From Clostridia bacterium (lineage in GTDB: Bacteria > Bacillota > Clostridia > Oscillospirales > CAG-272): a stretch of 44,108 nt of DNA. The position numbers were made by a program, and so were the translations under genes. The DNA is taken from contig JAGAMD010000017.1 of the NCBI GenBank assembly GCA_017624905.1, positions 1-44,108 of the forward strand. Direction: 5' to 3'. The notes beneath the pieces are model-generated. The model was not told the DNA's origin. It did no database searches and saw only the letters and a list, made by a program, of their open reading frames with translations. This document shows positions 24,347-36,622 of the stretch, piece by piece. How positions within the stretch are numbered: the stretch's first letter is position 1; every line of letters starts with the position of its first letter.

Positions 24347-25522
24347 TTACATTAAGCTATCAATAAATTGCTCGGCACATCTTGCTGAACGATAGCCTCG
24401 ATTGAGAGCAAATGCCTCTGCCTTAATAAACAGCTCATTCTCATCCATCTTTAAATTGTTTCTTATAGCAAGTTCCTTTACAATTTCAAGATATAGTGGT
24501 TTTGGTGGCTTTGCAAAGAGGATTGTCAAGCCGAAACGTTCAGAGAGTGATAATGTTTCTTGAACTGTATCATTTCTGTGAATATCACTGCCCTCTCTAT
24601 CGCCGAAGCTTTCCTTTACTATATGACGGCGATTTGAGGTGGCATAGATGACAGCATTTTTTGCCTTTGCACTAGCCGAGCCCTCAAGCGTTGCTTTAAG
24701 CATACTAAAATTATCGTCGTTTTTATTAAATGAAAGGTCGTCTATAAAAATGATAAACTTAAGCGGGTTTTTAGAAATTTGAGCCATTATCTTTGGCAAA
24801 AGAAGTAGCTGAGTTTTTCTAATTTCTATTAATCGAATACCGCTTTCAAATAGGTGGTTTGCTACCGCCTTTACTGTTGAGGATTTACCTGTACCCGCAT
24901 CACCATATAAAAGTATATTGGCAGCAGGACGCCCTTCTAGGAATGCTTTTGTATTGTCAAGCACCTTTTGTCTTTCCTCTTTGTAGCCAATAAAGGAATC
25001 TATATTTGTTGTATCAGCACTTTCAATAGGAATAATTTCTCCATCGTCAGTTGAAGAAAACATACAGTATGATGCAAAAATACCATAGCCGTGCTTATGA
25101 ATTTCCAAAAGTCTATTTTTATATGCTTTTGTAATGTCATCCTTATCAATGTCATACTCAGGTATTTTTATGTTTACCTTCATATCAAGTGCAAAGCTAT
25201 CACTGCTTAAGGAAGCGAGTGAGTTTAAGGTATCTAGCTCAAAATTAAGTGAGCTTTCTATACTTTTAGATATTTTTTCATCCTTTGAAATGGCTTTTAC
25301 ATACACATTTTCGTTTTCAAAAAGTGCTTTTTTAACGCAAGAGGAAAGGCTGCCACCATTTTGGTAAATAAGTGAAACAAGCTCACCGTATTTTTTTAGC
25401 TTTTCTTGCTTGTTGTCTTTCTCGCAATACTCCATAAAGCTTTTAATTACAGGAGTTTTTAGTATGTCTCTTGTAACTGTAAATAGACAGAGCGAGGAAT
25501 ATATTTCTGTTATTTTTGACAT
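24347..25522 (-). CDS. AAA+ ATPase of the DUF815 type
   Basis: From the ATG at 25522 (GAGG six bases ahead) the product has 391 residues; a TTG start at 25534 would overlap leuB. The C-terminal half is a DUF815-type AAA+ domain: FIGYKEERQKVLDN, Walker A GDAGTGKS at 207-214, Walker B FIIFIDDL at 256-263, then ATSNRRHI and SLSERFGLTI, which look like sensor 1 and the region towards the arginine finger. The N-terminal ~170 residues are helical and not recognised. DUF815 proteins are widespread in bacteria but lack a firm function. Being tightly packed between leuB and ilvA it must be cotranscribed with branched-chain amino acid genes, but nothing in it points to a metabolic role. Confidence 0.85.
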   Translation of the reverse strand: MSKITEIYSSLCLFTVTRDILKTPVIKSFMEYCEKDNKQEKLKKYGELVSLIYQNGGSLSSCVKKALFENENVYVKAISKDEKISKSIESSLNFELDTLNSLASLSSDSFALDMKVNIKIPEYDIDKDDITKAYKNRLLEIHKHGYGIFASYCMFSSTDDGEIIPIESADTTNIDSFIGYKEERQKVLDNTKAFLEGRPAANILLYGDAGTGKSSTVKAVANHLFESGIRLIEIRKTQLLLLPKIMAQISKNPLKFIIFIDDLSFNKNDDNFSMLKATLEGSASAKAKNAVIYATSNRRHIVKESFGDREGSDIHRNDTVQETLSLSERFGLTILFAKPPKPLYLEIVKELAIRNNLKMDENELFIKAEAFALNRGYRSARCAEQFIDSLM

Positions 25523-25530
25523 ATTATGCC

Positions 25531-26598
25531 TCAAAGATTTTCAATAATTTTATCTGTTACTTCTTTTGTTGTTAGGTACTCGCCACCATGAGCAAGGTCT
25601 GCTGTGCGATAGCCTGCGTTTAGCACCTTGTCAACAGCTGTTACAATTGCATCACTCTCTTCTTTTAAATTAAAGGAGTAAAGAAGCATCATAGCACCCG
25701 AAAGAATTGTAGCGATTGGGTTGGCTATATTCTTACCTGCAATATCGGGTGCTGAGCCGTGAATTGGCTCATAAAGTCCTACTGTTGTATTGCCAAGTGA
25801 TGCTGATGGGAGCATACCTATTGAGCCTGTGATTTGTGAAGCCTCATCGGAAAGAATATCACCAAACATATTTGTTGTAACTATAACATCAAATTGTGCA
25901 GGGTTACGAACAAGCTGCATAGCTGCATTGTCAACTAGCATATCGGCAACCTGTACCTCGGGGTAGTCCTTTTCCATCTCGTGAACTATCTTTCTCCAAA
26001 GACGAGAGGAATCAAGCACATTTGCTTTATCTATGCTTGTTAGCTTACCGTTTCTCTTCTTCGCTGACTCATATGCAACCTTGCATATTCTTTCTATTTC
26101 CATACGAGAGTAGCATTCTGTATCGTATGCTTCCTCACCGTATTTGCCTTCACGCATACCGCGTTCGCCAAAGTAAATACCACCTGTTAGCTCACGCACG
26201 ATTAAGATATCAAAGCCGTTTTCAACGATATCTGCACGAAGTGGACAGTCATCCTTTAATGCGGGATAAAGCTTTGCCGGACGTAAATTTGTGAATAGTC
26301 CCATAGCCTCACGAATACCAAGAAGTGCCTTTTCCGGACGCATATTGCCAGGTAGAGTGTCCCATTTTGGTCCACCAACAGCACCAAGAAGCACGCTATC
26401 TGAAGCTAAGCATCCCTTTACTGTTTCCTCAGGAAGTGGCTTGCCTGTTGCATCAATTGCGGCACCACCGATTAGGTAAGGTGTGAAGTTAAATGTGTGA
26501 CCGTATTTTTTACCAACTGCCTCCAGCACTCTTACAGCACTGTCAACAATTTCAGGTCCTATTCCGTCACCCTTTAATAATGCTATACTGTATGTCAT
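25531..26598 (-). CDS. leuB: 3-isopropylmalate dehydrogenase
   Basis: LeuB oxidises and decarboxylates 3-isopropylmalate to the leucine precursor 2-oxo-4-methylpentanoate using NAD+. The 355-residue protein shows the family signatures: [20 protein letters not shown] at the start, [20 protein letters not shown] for substrate binding, [11 protein letters not shown], and the metal and active-site region [20 protein letters not shown]. The [14 protein letters not shown] motif binds the cofactor. The ATG has GAGG about eight bases ahead. It is 14 bases after leuD, inside the operon. Confidence 0.97.
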   Translation of the reverse strand: MTYSIALLKGDGIGPEIVDSAVRVLEAVGKKYGHTFNFTPYLIGGAAIDATGKPLPEETVKGCLASDSVLLGAVGGPKWDTLPGNMRPEKALLGIREAMGLFTNLRPAKLYPALKDDCPLRADIVENGFDILIVRELTGGIYFGERGMREGKYGEEAYDTECYSRMEIERICKVAYESAKKRNGKLTSIDKANVLDSSRLWRKIVHEMEKDYPEVQVADMLVDNAAMQLVRNPAQFDVIVTTNMFGDILSDEASQITGSIGMLPSASLGNTTVGLYEPIHGSAPDIAGKNIANPIATILSGAMMLLYSFNLKEESDAIVTAVDKVLNAGYRTADLAHGGEYLTTKEVTDKIIENL

Positions 26599-26612
26599 AA
26601 TATTACCTCGTT

Positions 26613-27107
26613 TTAGTTGAGTTCTCCCTTTTTGATGGACTCGATAAGTCCACCATTGGTGATAATCTTTTGAATAAACTCCGGGAATGGTTGAGTTTTA
26701 AACTCTTTGCCTGTTGTTAGGTTATAAATAATACCATTGTCTAGGTCTGCCTCTACCTTGTCGCCGTCGTTTATGTTGGCAACTGCCTCCGGGCATTCAA
26801 GAATAGCAAGACCGATATTTATAGAGTTACGGTAGAAAATTCTTGCAAAGGTATTTGCTATTACCAAGGAAATACCACTTGCTTTAATTGCGATTGGTGC
26901 GTGTTCTCTTGACGAGCCACAGCCAAAGTTATCGCCAGCTACCATAATGTCGCCAACCTCTACTCTTTTTGTAAAGTCCTTGTCGAGATCCTCCATGCAG
27001 TGAGAAGCAAGCTCCTTATGGTCGCTTGTATTTAAATATCTTGCCGGGATAATTACATCTGTATCTACATTATCGCCATATTTGATTACTTTTCCTGTAA
27101 ACTTCAT
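26613..27107 (-). CDS. leuD: 3-isopropylmalate dehydratase small subunit
   Basis: LeuD is the swivel subunit that pairs with LeuC to convert 2- to 3-isopropylmalate. At 164 residues it belongs to the short LeuD type that goes with ~420-residue LeuC proteins. Visible features are [16 protein letters not shown] near the start, [16 protein letters not shown] (substrate-binding loop), and [12 protein letters not shown]. The ATG has AAGGAGG seven bases ahead. Twelve bases separate it from leuC. Confidence 0.96.
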   Translation of the reverse strand: MKFTGKVIKYGDNVDTDVIIPARYLNTSDHKELASHCMEDLDKDFTKRVEVGDIMVAGDNFGCGSSREHAPIAIKASGISLVIANTFARIFYRNSINIGLAILECPEAVANINDGDKVEADLDNGIIYNLTTGKEFKTQPFPEFIQKIITNGGLIESIKKGELN

Positions 27108-27118
27108 AATTATCCTCC

Positions 27119-28378
27119 TTATATTTTAGCCGGATCGGCGATTTTACCTGCAATTGCACTTGCTGCGGCAACGGCTGGGGATGCGAGGTAAACCTCACTT
27201 GTTACGTGTCCCATTCTGCCTACAAAGTTACGGTTGGTTGTAGCAACTGCACGTTCTCCAGCGGCTAAAATGCCCATATAACCACCAAGGCATGGTCCAC
27301 AGGTTGGAGTTGAAACTACACATCCTGCGTCAATAAAGATTTTAACAAGACCATTTTCGATTGCTTTTAGGTAAATATCTTGTGTTGCAGGAATGATGAT
27401 TGCACGAACATTTTTAGCAATTTTTCTTCCCTTTAATATCATTGCAGCCTCTTCGATATCCTTGTATTGACCATTTGTGCAAGAGCCAATAACTACTTGG
27501 TCGATTGTGATATCGCCAATTTCATCAAAGGTTTTTGTGTTTTCCGGTAGGTGTGGGAATGCAACTGTTGACTTAATGGTTGATAAATCTATTTCATAAA
27601 CCTCGTCATACTCTGCGTCCTCGTCTGCCTTGTAGGAAACAATTTCACGGTCGCTTCTTTCTTTTATATAAGCGATAGTTTGCTCGTTAACCTCGAAAAT
27701 ACCATTCTTAGCACCTGCTTCAATTGCCATATTGCAAATTGTTAGACGGTCATAGATTGTAAGAGAGGAAACGCCCTCGCCAACGAACTCCATTGACTTA
27801 TAAAGTGCTCCATCAACACCGATTTTGCCGATGATATGTAAAATTACGTCCTTACCTGAAACATATTTGTTTAGTTTGCCCGTGAGAACAAATTTGATTG
27901 CACTTGGAACCTTAAACCAAGCCTTGCCTGTTGCCATACCACAAGCCATATCTGTTGAGCCAACACCTGTTGAAAAAGCACCTAAGGCACCATATGTACA
28001 GGTGTGTGAGTCGGCACCGATAACAACATCACCACTAACTACAAGTCCTTTTTCAGGAAGTAGTGCGTGTTCAATGCCCATTCTACCAACATCGTAGAAG
28101 TGTGTAACCTCCTTATCATTGCAGAACTCACGACACATTTTGCATTGCTCAGCAGCCTTTATATCCTTATTTGGCGCAAAGTGGTCCATAACCATAGTTA
28201 CCTTTTCCTTGTCATAAACCTTATCTACACCAATTTTATTAAATTCCTTAATTGCAACAGGAGAGGTAATATCATTACCTAAAACTCTATCAAGATTAAC
28301 CAAAATAAGTTGTCCTGCCTCTACCTTGTCAAGCCCTGCGTGGGAAGCCAAGATTTTTTGAGTCATTGTCATTGACAT
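27119..28378 (-). CDS. leuC: 3-isopropylmalate dehydratase large subunit
   Basis: LeuC carries the [4Fe-4S] cluster of isopropylmalate isomerase. The 419-residue protein from ATG 28378 is of the short LeuC/HacA type, matching the short LeuD next door. Signatures are [37 protein letters not shown] with one cluster cysteine, and PTCGPCLGG with the other two. The ATG at 28378 has AGGAG eight bases ahead; the TTG at 28396 falls on the ribosome site and is unlikely. Two strong hairpins lie in the 92-base gap to ilvD. Confidence 0.97.
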   Translation of the reverse strand: MSMTMTQKILASHAGLDKVEAGQLILVNLDRVLGNDITSPVAIKEFNKIGVDKVYDKEKVTMVMDHFAPNKDIKAAEQCKMCREFCNDKEVTHFYDVGRMGIEHALLPEKGLVVSGDVVIGADSHTCTYGALGAFSTGVGSTDMACGMATGKAWFKVPSAIKFVLTGKLNKYVSGKDVILHIIGKIGVDGALYKSMEFVGEGVSSLTIYDRLTICNMAIEAGAKNGIFEVNEQTIAYIKERSDREIVSYKADEDAEYDEVYEIDLSTIKSTVAFPHLPENTKTFDEIGDITIDQVVIGSCTNGQYKDIEEAAMILKGRKIAKNVRAIIIPATQDIYLKAIENGLVKIFIDAGCVVSTPTCGPCLGGYMGILAAGERAVATTNRNFVGRMGHVTSEVYLASPAVAAASAIAGKIADPAKI

Positions 28379-28402
28379 AATATGTACTCCTTTCAAAATA
28401 GC

Positions 28403-28461
28403 ATACCAAAAAGCACCTAAAATAATGCTCTTTGGTATACCCCACCACGCAAGGTGGTGGG
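28403..28461 (-). promoter_or_regulatory. Two tandem hairpins between ilvD and leuC
   Basis: Hairpin A pairs ATACCAAAGAGCA with TGCTTTTTGGTAT on the minus strand (28403-28438, 13 pairs with one G-U, 10-base loop). Hairpin B is CCCACCAC/GTGGTGGG with a 5-base loop (28441-28461). No T-run follows either, so they are not plain terminators. They may mark an RNA processing or stability site inside the operon. Confidence 0.6.
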
Positions 28462-28470
28462 AAATAATGC

Positions 28471-30132
28471 TTATCTATTAATAATTGCGCCCTTGTCGGC
28501 ACTGCTTACCATTTGAGAATATCTCTTAAGATAGCCGGTTAGGTTTTCCTTTTTCTTAATTGGCATTTCTTTTTTTCTCTTAGCAAGCTCTTCATCGCTT
28601 ACCTTGAGCTCAATTTTGTACTCCGGAATATTGATTGAGATAATGTCTCCATCCTTAACATAAGCGATTGTACCACCGCTTACAGCCTCAGGGGATACGT
28701 GACCGATTGATGCACCTCTTGTAGCACCCGAGAAGCGTCCGTCGGTAATAAGCGCAACGTCCTTATCAAGTCCCATACCGGCAATTGCTGATGTTGGGGA
28801 AAGCATCTCTCTCATACCGGGGCCACCGCTTGGTCCCTCGTAGCGAATAACTACAACATCGCCCTTGACTATCTCGCCTGCATAAATAGCGGCGATAGCC
28901 TCCTCCTCGCTCTCGTATACCTTTGCAGGTCCCTCGTGAACGAGCATTTCCTTAGCTACTGCACTTCTCTTAACTACGCAGCCGTCCGGTGCTAGGTTAC
29001 CCTTAAGAACAGCAATACCACCTGTCTTTGAGTATGGATTATCTACTGTGCGAATAACTGTTTCGTCATAGTTTTTAGAACTTGCAATATTTTCACCAAG
29101 AGTTTTGCCTGTTACGGTCATAACGCTTGTATCAAGAAGTCCAAGCTTGTCAATCTCCTTAAGCACTGCGTAAACACCACCTGCTTGGTATAAGTCCTCC
29201 ATATATGTAGGACCGGCAGGAGCTAGGTGACAGAGGTTAGGTGTTTTTTCGCTGATTTCATTAACGAAATCAAGGTCAAAGTCAACACCGCACTCGTTTG
29301 CAATAGCCGGCAAGTGAAGCATACTGTTGGTTGAGCAACCAAGTGCCATATCGGCAGTGATTGCGTTCTTGATTGATGCCTCAGTCATAATATCTCTTGG
29401 TCTGATGTTTTTCTTTATAAGCTCCATAACCTGCATACCAGCATGCTTAGCAAGTTCAATTCTTGCAGAATAAACCGCAGGAATAGTACCATTACCCTGA
29501 AGTCCCATACCGAGAACCTCTGTTAAGCAGTTCATAGAGTTGGCTGTGTACATACCTGAGCAAGAGCCACAGGTTGGACAAGCCTTATTTTCAAATTCGC
29601 AAAGTCCACACTCGTCAAGTGTACCTGCTTTGTATGAGCCAACTGCCTCAAACATACTGGATAAGCTTGTCTTGTGTCCGTCAACACGACCGGCAAGCAT
29701 AGGTCCACCGCTTACAAATACAGTAGGGATATTTAGTCTTGCTGCTGCCATAAGTAATCCCGGTACGTTTTTATCACAGTTAGGAATCATAACAAGACCG
29801 TCAAAGCCGTGAGCCATTACCATAGCCTCTGTTGAGTCAGCAATTAGGTCACGAGTAACAAGTGAATATTTCATACCCACGTGACCCATAGCTATACCAT
29901 CACATACAGCAATAGCTGGGAACATAATTGGTGTTCCCCCCGCCATAGCAACGCCAAGCTTTACAGCCTCTGTAATTTTATCTAGGTTCATATGACCTGG
30001 CACTATCTCATTATATGAGCTAACAATACCAATTAAAGGTCTATCTAGCTCCTCTTTGGTTAGACCAAGTGCTTTATAAAGAGAACGGTGTGGTGCATTG
30101 TGTGAACCATTTACAATTGTATCTTTTATCAT
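28471..30132 (-). CDS. ilvD: Dihydroxy-acid dehydratase
   Basis: IlvD removes water from the dihydroxy acids in valine and isoleucine synthesis using an iron-sulfur cluster. The 553-residue length is normal. Cluster and metal motifs are [15 protein letters not shown] and [19 protein letters not shown], followed by [16 protein letters not shown]. Near the end, [20 protein letters not shown] is the characteristic substrate-site segment. The ATG has GGAG six bases ahead. The 55-base gap to ilvC carries a small hairpin (GTAGGGA/TCCTTAC, 30149-30172). Confidence 0.97.
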   Translation of the reverse strand: MIKDTIVNGSHNAPHRSLYKALGLTKEELDRPLIGIVSSYNEIVPGHMNLDKITEAVKLGVAMAGGTPIMFPAIAVCDGIAMGHVGMKYSLVTRDLIADSTEAMVMAHGFDGLVMIPNCDKNVPGLLMAAARLNIPTVFVSGGPMLAGRVDGHKTSLSSMFEAVGSYKAGTLDECGLCEFENKACPTCGSCSGMYTANSMNCLTEVLGMGLQGNGTIPAVYSARIELAKHAGMQVMELIKKNIRPRDIMTEASIKNAITADMALGCSTNSMLHLPAIANECGVDFDLDFVNEISEKTPNLCHLAPAGPTYMEDLYQAGGVYAVLKEIDKLGLLDTSVMTVTGKTLGENIASSKNYDETVIRTVDNPYSKTGGIAVLKGNLAPDGCVVKRSAVAKEMLVHEGPAKVYESEEEAIAAIYAGEIVKGDVVVIRYEGPSGGPGMREMLSPTSAIAGMGLDKDVALITDGRFSGATRGASIGHVSPEAVSGGTIAYVKDGDIISINIPEYKIELKVSDEELAKRKKEMPIKKKENLTGYLKRYSQMVSSADKGAIINR

Positions 30133-30187
30133 TTTGCACTCCGATTATGTAAGGAAGAGTGTCCCTCCCTACAATTTTGAATTTTGA

Positions 30188-31779
<1,592 letters not shown>

Positions 31780-31790
31780 TGTCGCTTACC

Positions 31791-33467
31791 TCACTTTTCT
31801 GTGATGATGTCGTCTATTGAGCCACCCGGTGGGAGCATTGGCAGAACGAACTCATCCTTGTCAATTAGTGTATCAATTACTACTGGGCCATTTATAGCTA
31901 TTGCCTTTTTAAATGCAGTCTCAAACTCGTCAATTGTGTTAGCCTTAAAGCCTGTTGCTCCAAATGCCTCAGCAAGCTTAACAAAATCAGTTTTTCTTTC
32001 AAGAACTGTGTTTGAAAATCTCTTGCCAAAGAATAGATTTTGCCATTGACGAACCATACCGAGCACTCCATTATTACAAAGAACAATTACAAGTGGAATA
32101 TTGTATGTAACGGCTGTTGCAAGCTCATTTAAGTTCATACCGAAGCTACCATCACCTGTAATTAATACTGTCGGATCGTTTGTTGCAACCTGTGCACCGA
32201 TTGCGGCACCAAGGCCAAAGCCCATTGTACCAAGACCACCACTTGAAACAAAGCGTCTTGTTGTATCAAATTTAGCATATTGAGCAGCCCACATTTGGTG
32301 CTGACCAACATCTGTTGTGATGATTGTTTTTGGCAACTTATATTTATTAATTACATCAAACATCATCTTAGGTGTCATACGGTCGCCTGCCATTTTAGCG
32401 GCTTTTTCTGCAATTTCTTGCTCCTTTGCCTTGTAGCCTTCAACCTCTTTTAGCCATTCTGGCTTTTCACTTTTCTCAACCTTGTTTAAAATTCTTAGGA
32501 AGGAATCACGAACGTCAGCAACGATACCGAGGTCAACATTTATATTTTTATTAATTTCTGCAAAGTCCGGATCAAGCTGAATTATCTTTGTTCCCTTAGC
32601 AAACTTTGCTGTATTACCTGTGGCTCTGTCACTAAAACGAACGCCTACACCGATAATTAAGTCTGCCTCTTTTTGTGAAATTGACGATGCGAAGTGGCCG
32701 TGCATACCTTGCATACCAAGAAATCCTTCATAATCATCAGGAACAGCGGATAGTCCCATAAAGGTACAACCGATAGGAGCATCAATTTTCTCAGCTAGCT
32801 CGATAATTTCCTTGCCCATTTTAAGTCCTGCAGCTCCACCACCGATATAGATATATGGCTTTTTGGACTCGTTGATAAGAGCAACTGCCTCGTCAATTGA
32901 AGCCTCATCTGCTTTTGGAAGTGGAATCTTTTCCACAACACCCTGTGGCTCAAAATCATAGGTTGCAGCCTGTACATCCTTCGGTACGTCAACCAAAACA
33001 GGACCGGGTCTGCCTGATTTTGCAATTTGAAATGCCTCTCTTATCGAGTCAGCTAAATCTTCTATTTTGTTTACAAAATAATTGTGCTTTGTGATTGGCA
33101 ATGTAACGCCTGTGATATCAATTTCTTGGAACGAATCCTTACCGATAAGGGAGCAAGGAACGTTTCCTGTAATTGCTACCATTGGGATAGAGTCAAGCAT
33201 TGCTGTCGCAATACCTGTAACTAGATTAGTTGCACCCGGGCCTGAGGTTGCGATACATACGCCAACCTTTCCTGTTGCACGTGAGTAACCGTCTGCTGCG
33301 TGAGCAGCACCCTGCTCGTGTGCTGTTAAGATGTGATTTATTCTATCACTGTTTTTATAAAGTGCGTCATAAATATTAATAACTTGTCCGCCCGGATAAC
33401 CAAAAACATCGGTTGTGCCCTGCTCGATAAGTGTATTAATAATAATTTCTGCGCCTGTCATTTTCAT
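31791..33467 (-). CDS. ilvB: Acetolactate synthase large (catalytic) subunit
   Basis: IlvB is a thiamine diphosphate enzyme that joins two pyruvates, or pyruvate and 2-oxobutanoate. From ATG 33467, which has GGAGG eight bases ahead, it has 558 residues; a frame from 33503 starts inside leuA's stop region and is not favoured. The N-terminal ThDP domain has [15 protein letters not shown] and the catalytic Glu in [18 protein letters not shown]. The central domain covers about 190-320. The C-terminal domain has the ThDP motif [16 protein letters not shown] with [14 protein letters not shown]. It is followed closely by ilvN. Confidence 0.97.
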   Translation of the reverse strand: MKMTGAEIIINTLIEQGTTDVFGYPGGQVINIYDALYKNSDRINHILTAHEQGAAHAADGYSRATGKVGVCIATSGPGATNLVTGIATAMLDSIPMVAITGNVPCSLIGKDSFQEIDITGVTLPITKHNYFVNKIEDLADSIREAFQIAKSGRPGPVLVDVPKDVQAATYDFEPQGVVEKIPLPKADEASIDEAVALINESKKPYIYIGGGAAGLKMGKEIIELAEKIDAPIGCTFMGLSAVPDDYEGFLGMQGMHGHFASSISQKEADLIIGVGVRFSDRATGNTAKFAKGTKIIQLDPDFAEINKNINVDLGIVADVRDSFLRILNKVEKSEKPEWLKEVEGYKAKEQEIAEKAAKMAGDRMTPKMMFDVINKYKLPKTIITTDVGQHQMWAAQYAKFDTTRRFVSSGGLGTMGFGLGAAIGAQVATNDPTVLITGDGSFGMNLNELATAVTYNIPLVIVLCNNGVLGMVRQWQNLFFGKRFSNTVLERKTDFVKLAEAFGATGFKANTIDEFETAFKKAIAINGPVVIDTLIDKDEFVLPMLPPGGSIDDIITEK

Positions 33468-33502
33468 AATGTTTTCCTCCTTGTTTCTTGGGGGTATAAG
33501 CA

Positions 33503-35161
33503 TTATTTGCTTAGCATTATATTTACTGCACTTACAAGTGCCTTAACTGATGAAACGATAATATCGCTATCAATACCTGCACCGTAATATGCTTTATCGT
33601 TATGCTTAATACTTACATACGATGATGCTTTGGAGCTTGATTTACCCTCAAGGTCGTGTTCTGTATAGCTATCGAATATGTAATCAATACCGATTACATC
33701 CTTAATTGCATTGGAAACGGCGTCTAAACGACCATTTCCCTTAACGACTCGAACATAAGAAACTCCGTTATATTTTATTGTACATTCAGCCTCGATGCCA
33801 CCGTCCTTGTCGGTATAAATAGCCTTTTCAACATCAACTAATGTATTTACATTAACGAAGTCACGAACAAAAATATCATAAACCTCTTTTGGCTGTAATT
33901 CTCTGTGCTCGTGATCTGAGATGCTCTTTACATGATAGCCAAATGCTTCTCTCATCTTAGGTGGTAATACGTGTTTAAACTGTGTTTCAAGTATGTAACC
34001 GATACCGCCCTTACCGGATTGAGAGTTGATTCTAATAACGTCTGCCTCATATACTCTGCCAACGTCCGTTGGATCAATTGGTAAATATGGCACATTCCAT
34101 ATTTTGTCTGTGCCCTCTCTAAACTTCATACCCTTAGCAATTGCATCCTGATGTGAGCCACTAAATGCTGCAAATACAAGCTGACCACTATATGGTTGTC
34201 TTTCGTATACGTGCATTCTTGTAACCTTTTCATAAACATCAGTAATTGCCGGTAGGTTTGAAAAGTCAAGCCCCGGATCAATACCCTGTGAATACATATT
34301 AAGAGCAAGTGTGATAATATCTACATTACCTGTTCTTTCGCCGTTGCCAAAGAGTGTGCCTTCAATTCTGTCACCACCTGCCAAGAGTCCCATTTCACTG
34401 TCTGCAACAGCACATCCACGGTCATTGTGCGGATGAAGTGAAATAATAACATTTTCACGACAGTTAAGATTCTTTGACATATATTCAACCTGATTTGCAT
34501 ACACGTGAGGCATAGAATGCGACACGGTAACCGGTAAGTTGATTATAACCTTATTGTCAGGTGTTGGCTTCCAAATATCGATAACCTCGTTGCAAATTTC
34601 AAGAGCAAACTCCGGCTCTGTTCCTGTAAAGCTCTCAGGTGAGTATTCAAATGTAACCTTGCCCTTAGCCTTTGCTTTATATTCGTTACAAAGATTAGCA
34701 CCAAGCTTTGCAATTTCAATAATTTCCTTCTTACTCTTTTTGAACACCTGCTCTCTTTGAGCTACTGATGTAGAGTTATAAAGGTGAACTACTGCATGCT
34801 TAGCACCATCAATTGCCTCAAATGTTTTAGCAATAATATGCTCTCTTGATTGAGTAAGCACTTGTATTGTAACATCGTCCGGAATTAGATTGTTTTCAAT
34901 AAGTGTTCTGCAAAATTCATATTCAGTTTCAGATGCTGCCGGAAAACCAATTTCAATTTCCTTAAAGCCGACCTTACATAAAAGTTTGAAAAACTCAAGC
35001 TTTTCCTCTAGGCTCATTGGAATAATGAGCGCTTGATTACCATCACGCAAGTCAACACTACACCATATAGGTGGCTTTTCAATACAGTCTTTTTTTGTCC
35101 AATCCATACTTACGCCACAAGGGGTGAAGTATTGCTTGGAATACTTTTCAAAATTCTTCAT
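33503..35161 (-). CDS. leuA: 2-isopropylmalate synthase (long, type 2)
   Basis: LeuA condenses acetyl-CoA and 2-oxoisovalerate, the first committed step of leucine synthesis. The 552-residue protein is the long form (TIGR00970 type), with [21 protein letters not shown] near the start, the [13 protein letters not shown] metal site, the [21 protein letters not shown] motif, and [10 protein letters not shown]. The C-terminal ~150 residues ([18 protein letters not shown] onward) form the allosteric leucine-binding domain. It is the first gene of the operon, directly after the T-box leader. The ATG has AAAGGA about eight bases ahead. Confidence 0.96.
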   Translation of the reverse strand: MKNFEKYSKQYFTPCGVSMDWTKKDCIEKPPIWCSVDLRDGNQALIIPMSLEEKLEFFKLLCKVGFKEIEIGFPAASETEYEFCRTLIENNLIPDDVTIQVLTQSREHIIAKTFEAIDGAKHAVVHLYNSTSVAQREQVFKKSKKEIIEIAKLGANLCNEYKAKAKGKVTFEYSPESFTGTEPEFALEICNEVIDIWKPTPDNKVIINLPVTVSHSMPHVYANQVEYMSKNLNCRENVIISLHPHNDRGCAVADSEMGLLAGGDRIEGTLFGNGERTGNVDIITLALNMYSQGIDPGLDFSNLPAITDVYEKVTRMHVYERQPYSGQLVFAAFSGSHQDAIAKGMKFREGTDKIWNVPYLPIDPTDVGRVYEADVIRINSQSGKGGIGYILETQFKHVLPPKMREAFGYHVKSISDHEHRELQPKEVYDIFVRDFVNVNTLVDVEKAIYTDKDGGIEAECTIKYNGVSYVRVVKGNGRLDAVSNAIKDVIGIDYIFDSYTEHDLEGKSSSKASSYVSIKHNDKAYYGAGIDSDIIVSSVKALVSAVNIMLSK

Positions 35162-35192
35162 AGCTTAATCCTTTCTCGAGATGGGCGTTGGG

Positions 35193-35469
35193 CAAAAAAA
35201 CAAAAAGCCTCTTTACGCAACTATCCCTGTGCATAAAGAGACGAAGATATTCTCCGCGGTACCACTCTTACTTGACGAATAAACGCCCACTCTTGTTCTG
35301 TCAATCAACAAAACGCCTCAATAACGGGAGGACCCGTCCAAATCTACTAGATAAAATCGTTGGGTTGGAAACTCCGGGATGAGACAAAAGTATCCATCTT
35401 ATCGCCTTGCACCGAACGGCGACTCTCTGTAAAGACAGGTGCTTTTTATTTCCCTTCTTTGTCTATATG
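35193..35469 (-). promoter_or_regulatory. T-box leader (leucine, specifier CUC) controlling the leu/ilv operon
   Basis: The minus-strand leader has all parts of a tRNA-sensing T-box. Stem I contains the AGAGAGTC…GGTGCAAGGC region, and the specifier loop reads GTCTCA, giving codon CUC followed by the usual A and a stem GGGA/TCCC. The T-box sequence AGAGTGGTACCGCGGAG lies at 35252-35268, and its UGGU bulge would pair with a tRNA ending ACCA. The terminator stem CTCTTTATGCA/TGCGTAAAGAG at 35208-35240 is followed by CTTTTTG and more T. When uncharged tRNA-Leu(GAG) binds, the antiterminator should form and transcription continue. Confidence 0.93.
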
Positions 35470-35475
35470 TATTGT

Positions 35476-35504
35476 ATTTTATCGTATCTTTGTTGATTTG
35501 TCAA
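35476..35504 (-). promoter_or_regulatory. Sigma-A promoter of the leu/ilv operon
   Basis: On the minus strand consensus TTGACA (35499-35504) and TAAAAT (35476-35481) are 17 bases apart. The start of transcription should be about 35469, just before stem I of the T-box. Confidence 0.9.
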
Positions 35505-35596
35505 TACTTATTTTGAAATTTTTTAAATTTTATTATTTTATTATATTATAGAAATGTGGATTTTGAACAATTTATGAACTAAATTTCCCAAAACTA

Positions 35597-35625
35597 TTGA
35601 CAAAGTCCTTACGTTGTGTCATAAT
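35597..35625 (+). promoter_or_regulatory. Sigma-A promoter of the plus-strand YwaF-family gene
   Basis: TTGACA (35597-35602) and CATAAT (35620-35625) are 17 bases apart, 28 bases before the ATG at 35654. It diverges from the leu/ilv promoter. Confidence 0.82.
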
Positions 35626-35653
35626 AAATTATCTTTTTTAAGGAGGGGTTTAG

Positions 35654-36586
35654 ATGAGTACAATAAACACTGATATTATCATTGATAGTAACATTTCATC
35701 TGAAAACGCCGGTGAGGTCATGAGCCAAATGACTCAAAACGGCACTGCCTTTAATCGTCATTCAGACGAAATTTGGTGTCGTTTCTTTAGTGATGGCTTT
35801 TTCGGTTATGGCGAAAGTGGCAATTTTCATTCTTTCAATTTCGTAGATATATGGGGATATTTTCACCACCTTTTGCCAATTATTCTTTTTGGCGTTGCAA
35901 TCTTTTTGATTTGGAAATTCCGTGCATTCTTTAGAAATTGGAAATTTGAAGAGAATTTCCGTTTTATTTGGGCGGCAGTTATGATTTTGATTGAAATGTC
36001 ATATTTTTGGCGTTTGCTTTATGTAGGAAGCTCCGATGTTGGTCAAATCACATCTTTACTAGACAAGCTACCTCTTCAGGTATGCGAATGGACTTGTATT
36101 TTCTCTTGCTTTATGCTTATGAAGGGTAAGAACAATTGGCTATTCCAAATCTGCTTCTTTGTTTGCCTAACAGCCGGTGTTGCTGCTTTGGTTGTTCCAA
36201 GCAATGCAATCAGCTCAACCGGTCCTGCTTATTATAGATACTATCAATTCTGGCTTGAGCATTTGCTCCCTACACTTTCTGTGTTCTATATGGTATTTGT
36301 TCACGGCTTCCGTCCTAAGCTTAGAGGAGTTTTCTTGGGAATGGGATTTTTAAGTGTGCTTGGTACAATAGCACTTATTCTAAATGCTACACTAACCGAG
36401 CATAATGCAAAATACTTGTATTTCCACCTATTTAAAAATGTTCCTATTCTAGGTATTACTTGGGTTACACCTATCTTCTATGCAGTGCTTGTATTTGGTG
36501 CTTTCTTTGGACTATACTATCTATCAAAGCTAATTATAAAGCTAAGAAAAAATTACATAGAGAAAAAAGCAACTGAAAAGAAATAA
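35654..36586 (+). CDS. YwaF-family integral membrane protein
   Basis: The 310-residue protein has a hydrophilic N-terminus of about 65 residues and then six or seven predicted membrane segments, starting around residue 72. It matches the YwaF family (TIGR02206, related to TMEM164) in its LDKLPLQVCEW motif (137-146; LPLHLC in the family) and in YYRYYQFWLEHLLPTLSVFY followed by VHGFRPKLRG, where the conserved His lies. The family's function in bacteria is not known. Strong AAGGAGG site, own promoter, own terminator. Two more proteins of similar layout lie on the other strand at 37837 and 38703, beyond ilvE. The Asn/Ser-rich N-terminal extension is longer than I would expect for the family. Confidence 0.85.
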   Translation: MSTINTDIIIDSNISSENAGEVMSQMTQNGTAFNRHSDEIWCRFFSDGFFGYGESGNFHSFNFVDIWGYFHHLLPIILFGVAIFLIWKFRAFFRNWKFEENFRFIWAAVMILIEMSYFWRLLYVGSSDVGQITSLLDKLPLQVCEWTCIFSCFMLMKGKNNWLFQICFFVCLTAGVAALVVPSNAISSTGPAYYRYYQFWLEHLLPTLSVFYMVFVHGFRPKLRGVFLGMGFLSVLGTIALILNATLTEHNAKYLYFHLFKNVPILGITWVTPIFYAVLVFGAFFGLYYLSKLIIKLRKNYIEKKATEKK

Positions 36587-36590
36587 AATA

Positions 36591-36618
36591 AAGGCTGATG
36601 CGAATTTGCATCAGCCTT
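36591..36618. terminator. Bidirectional terminator between the YwaF-family gene and ilvE
   Basis: A perfect 11-bp stem AAGGCTGATGC/GCATCAGCCTT with a 6-base loop has T-rich sequence on both strands. It ends the two converging transcripts. Confidence 0.92.
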
Positions 36619-36622
36619 TTTA

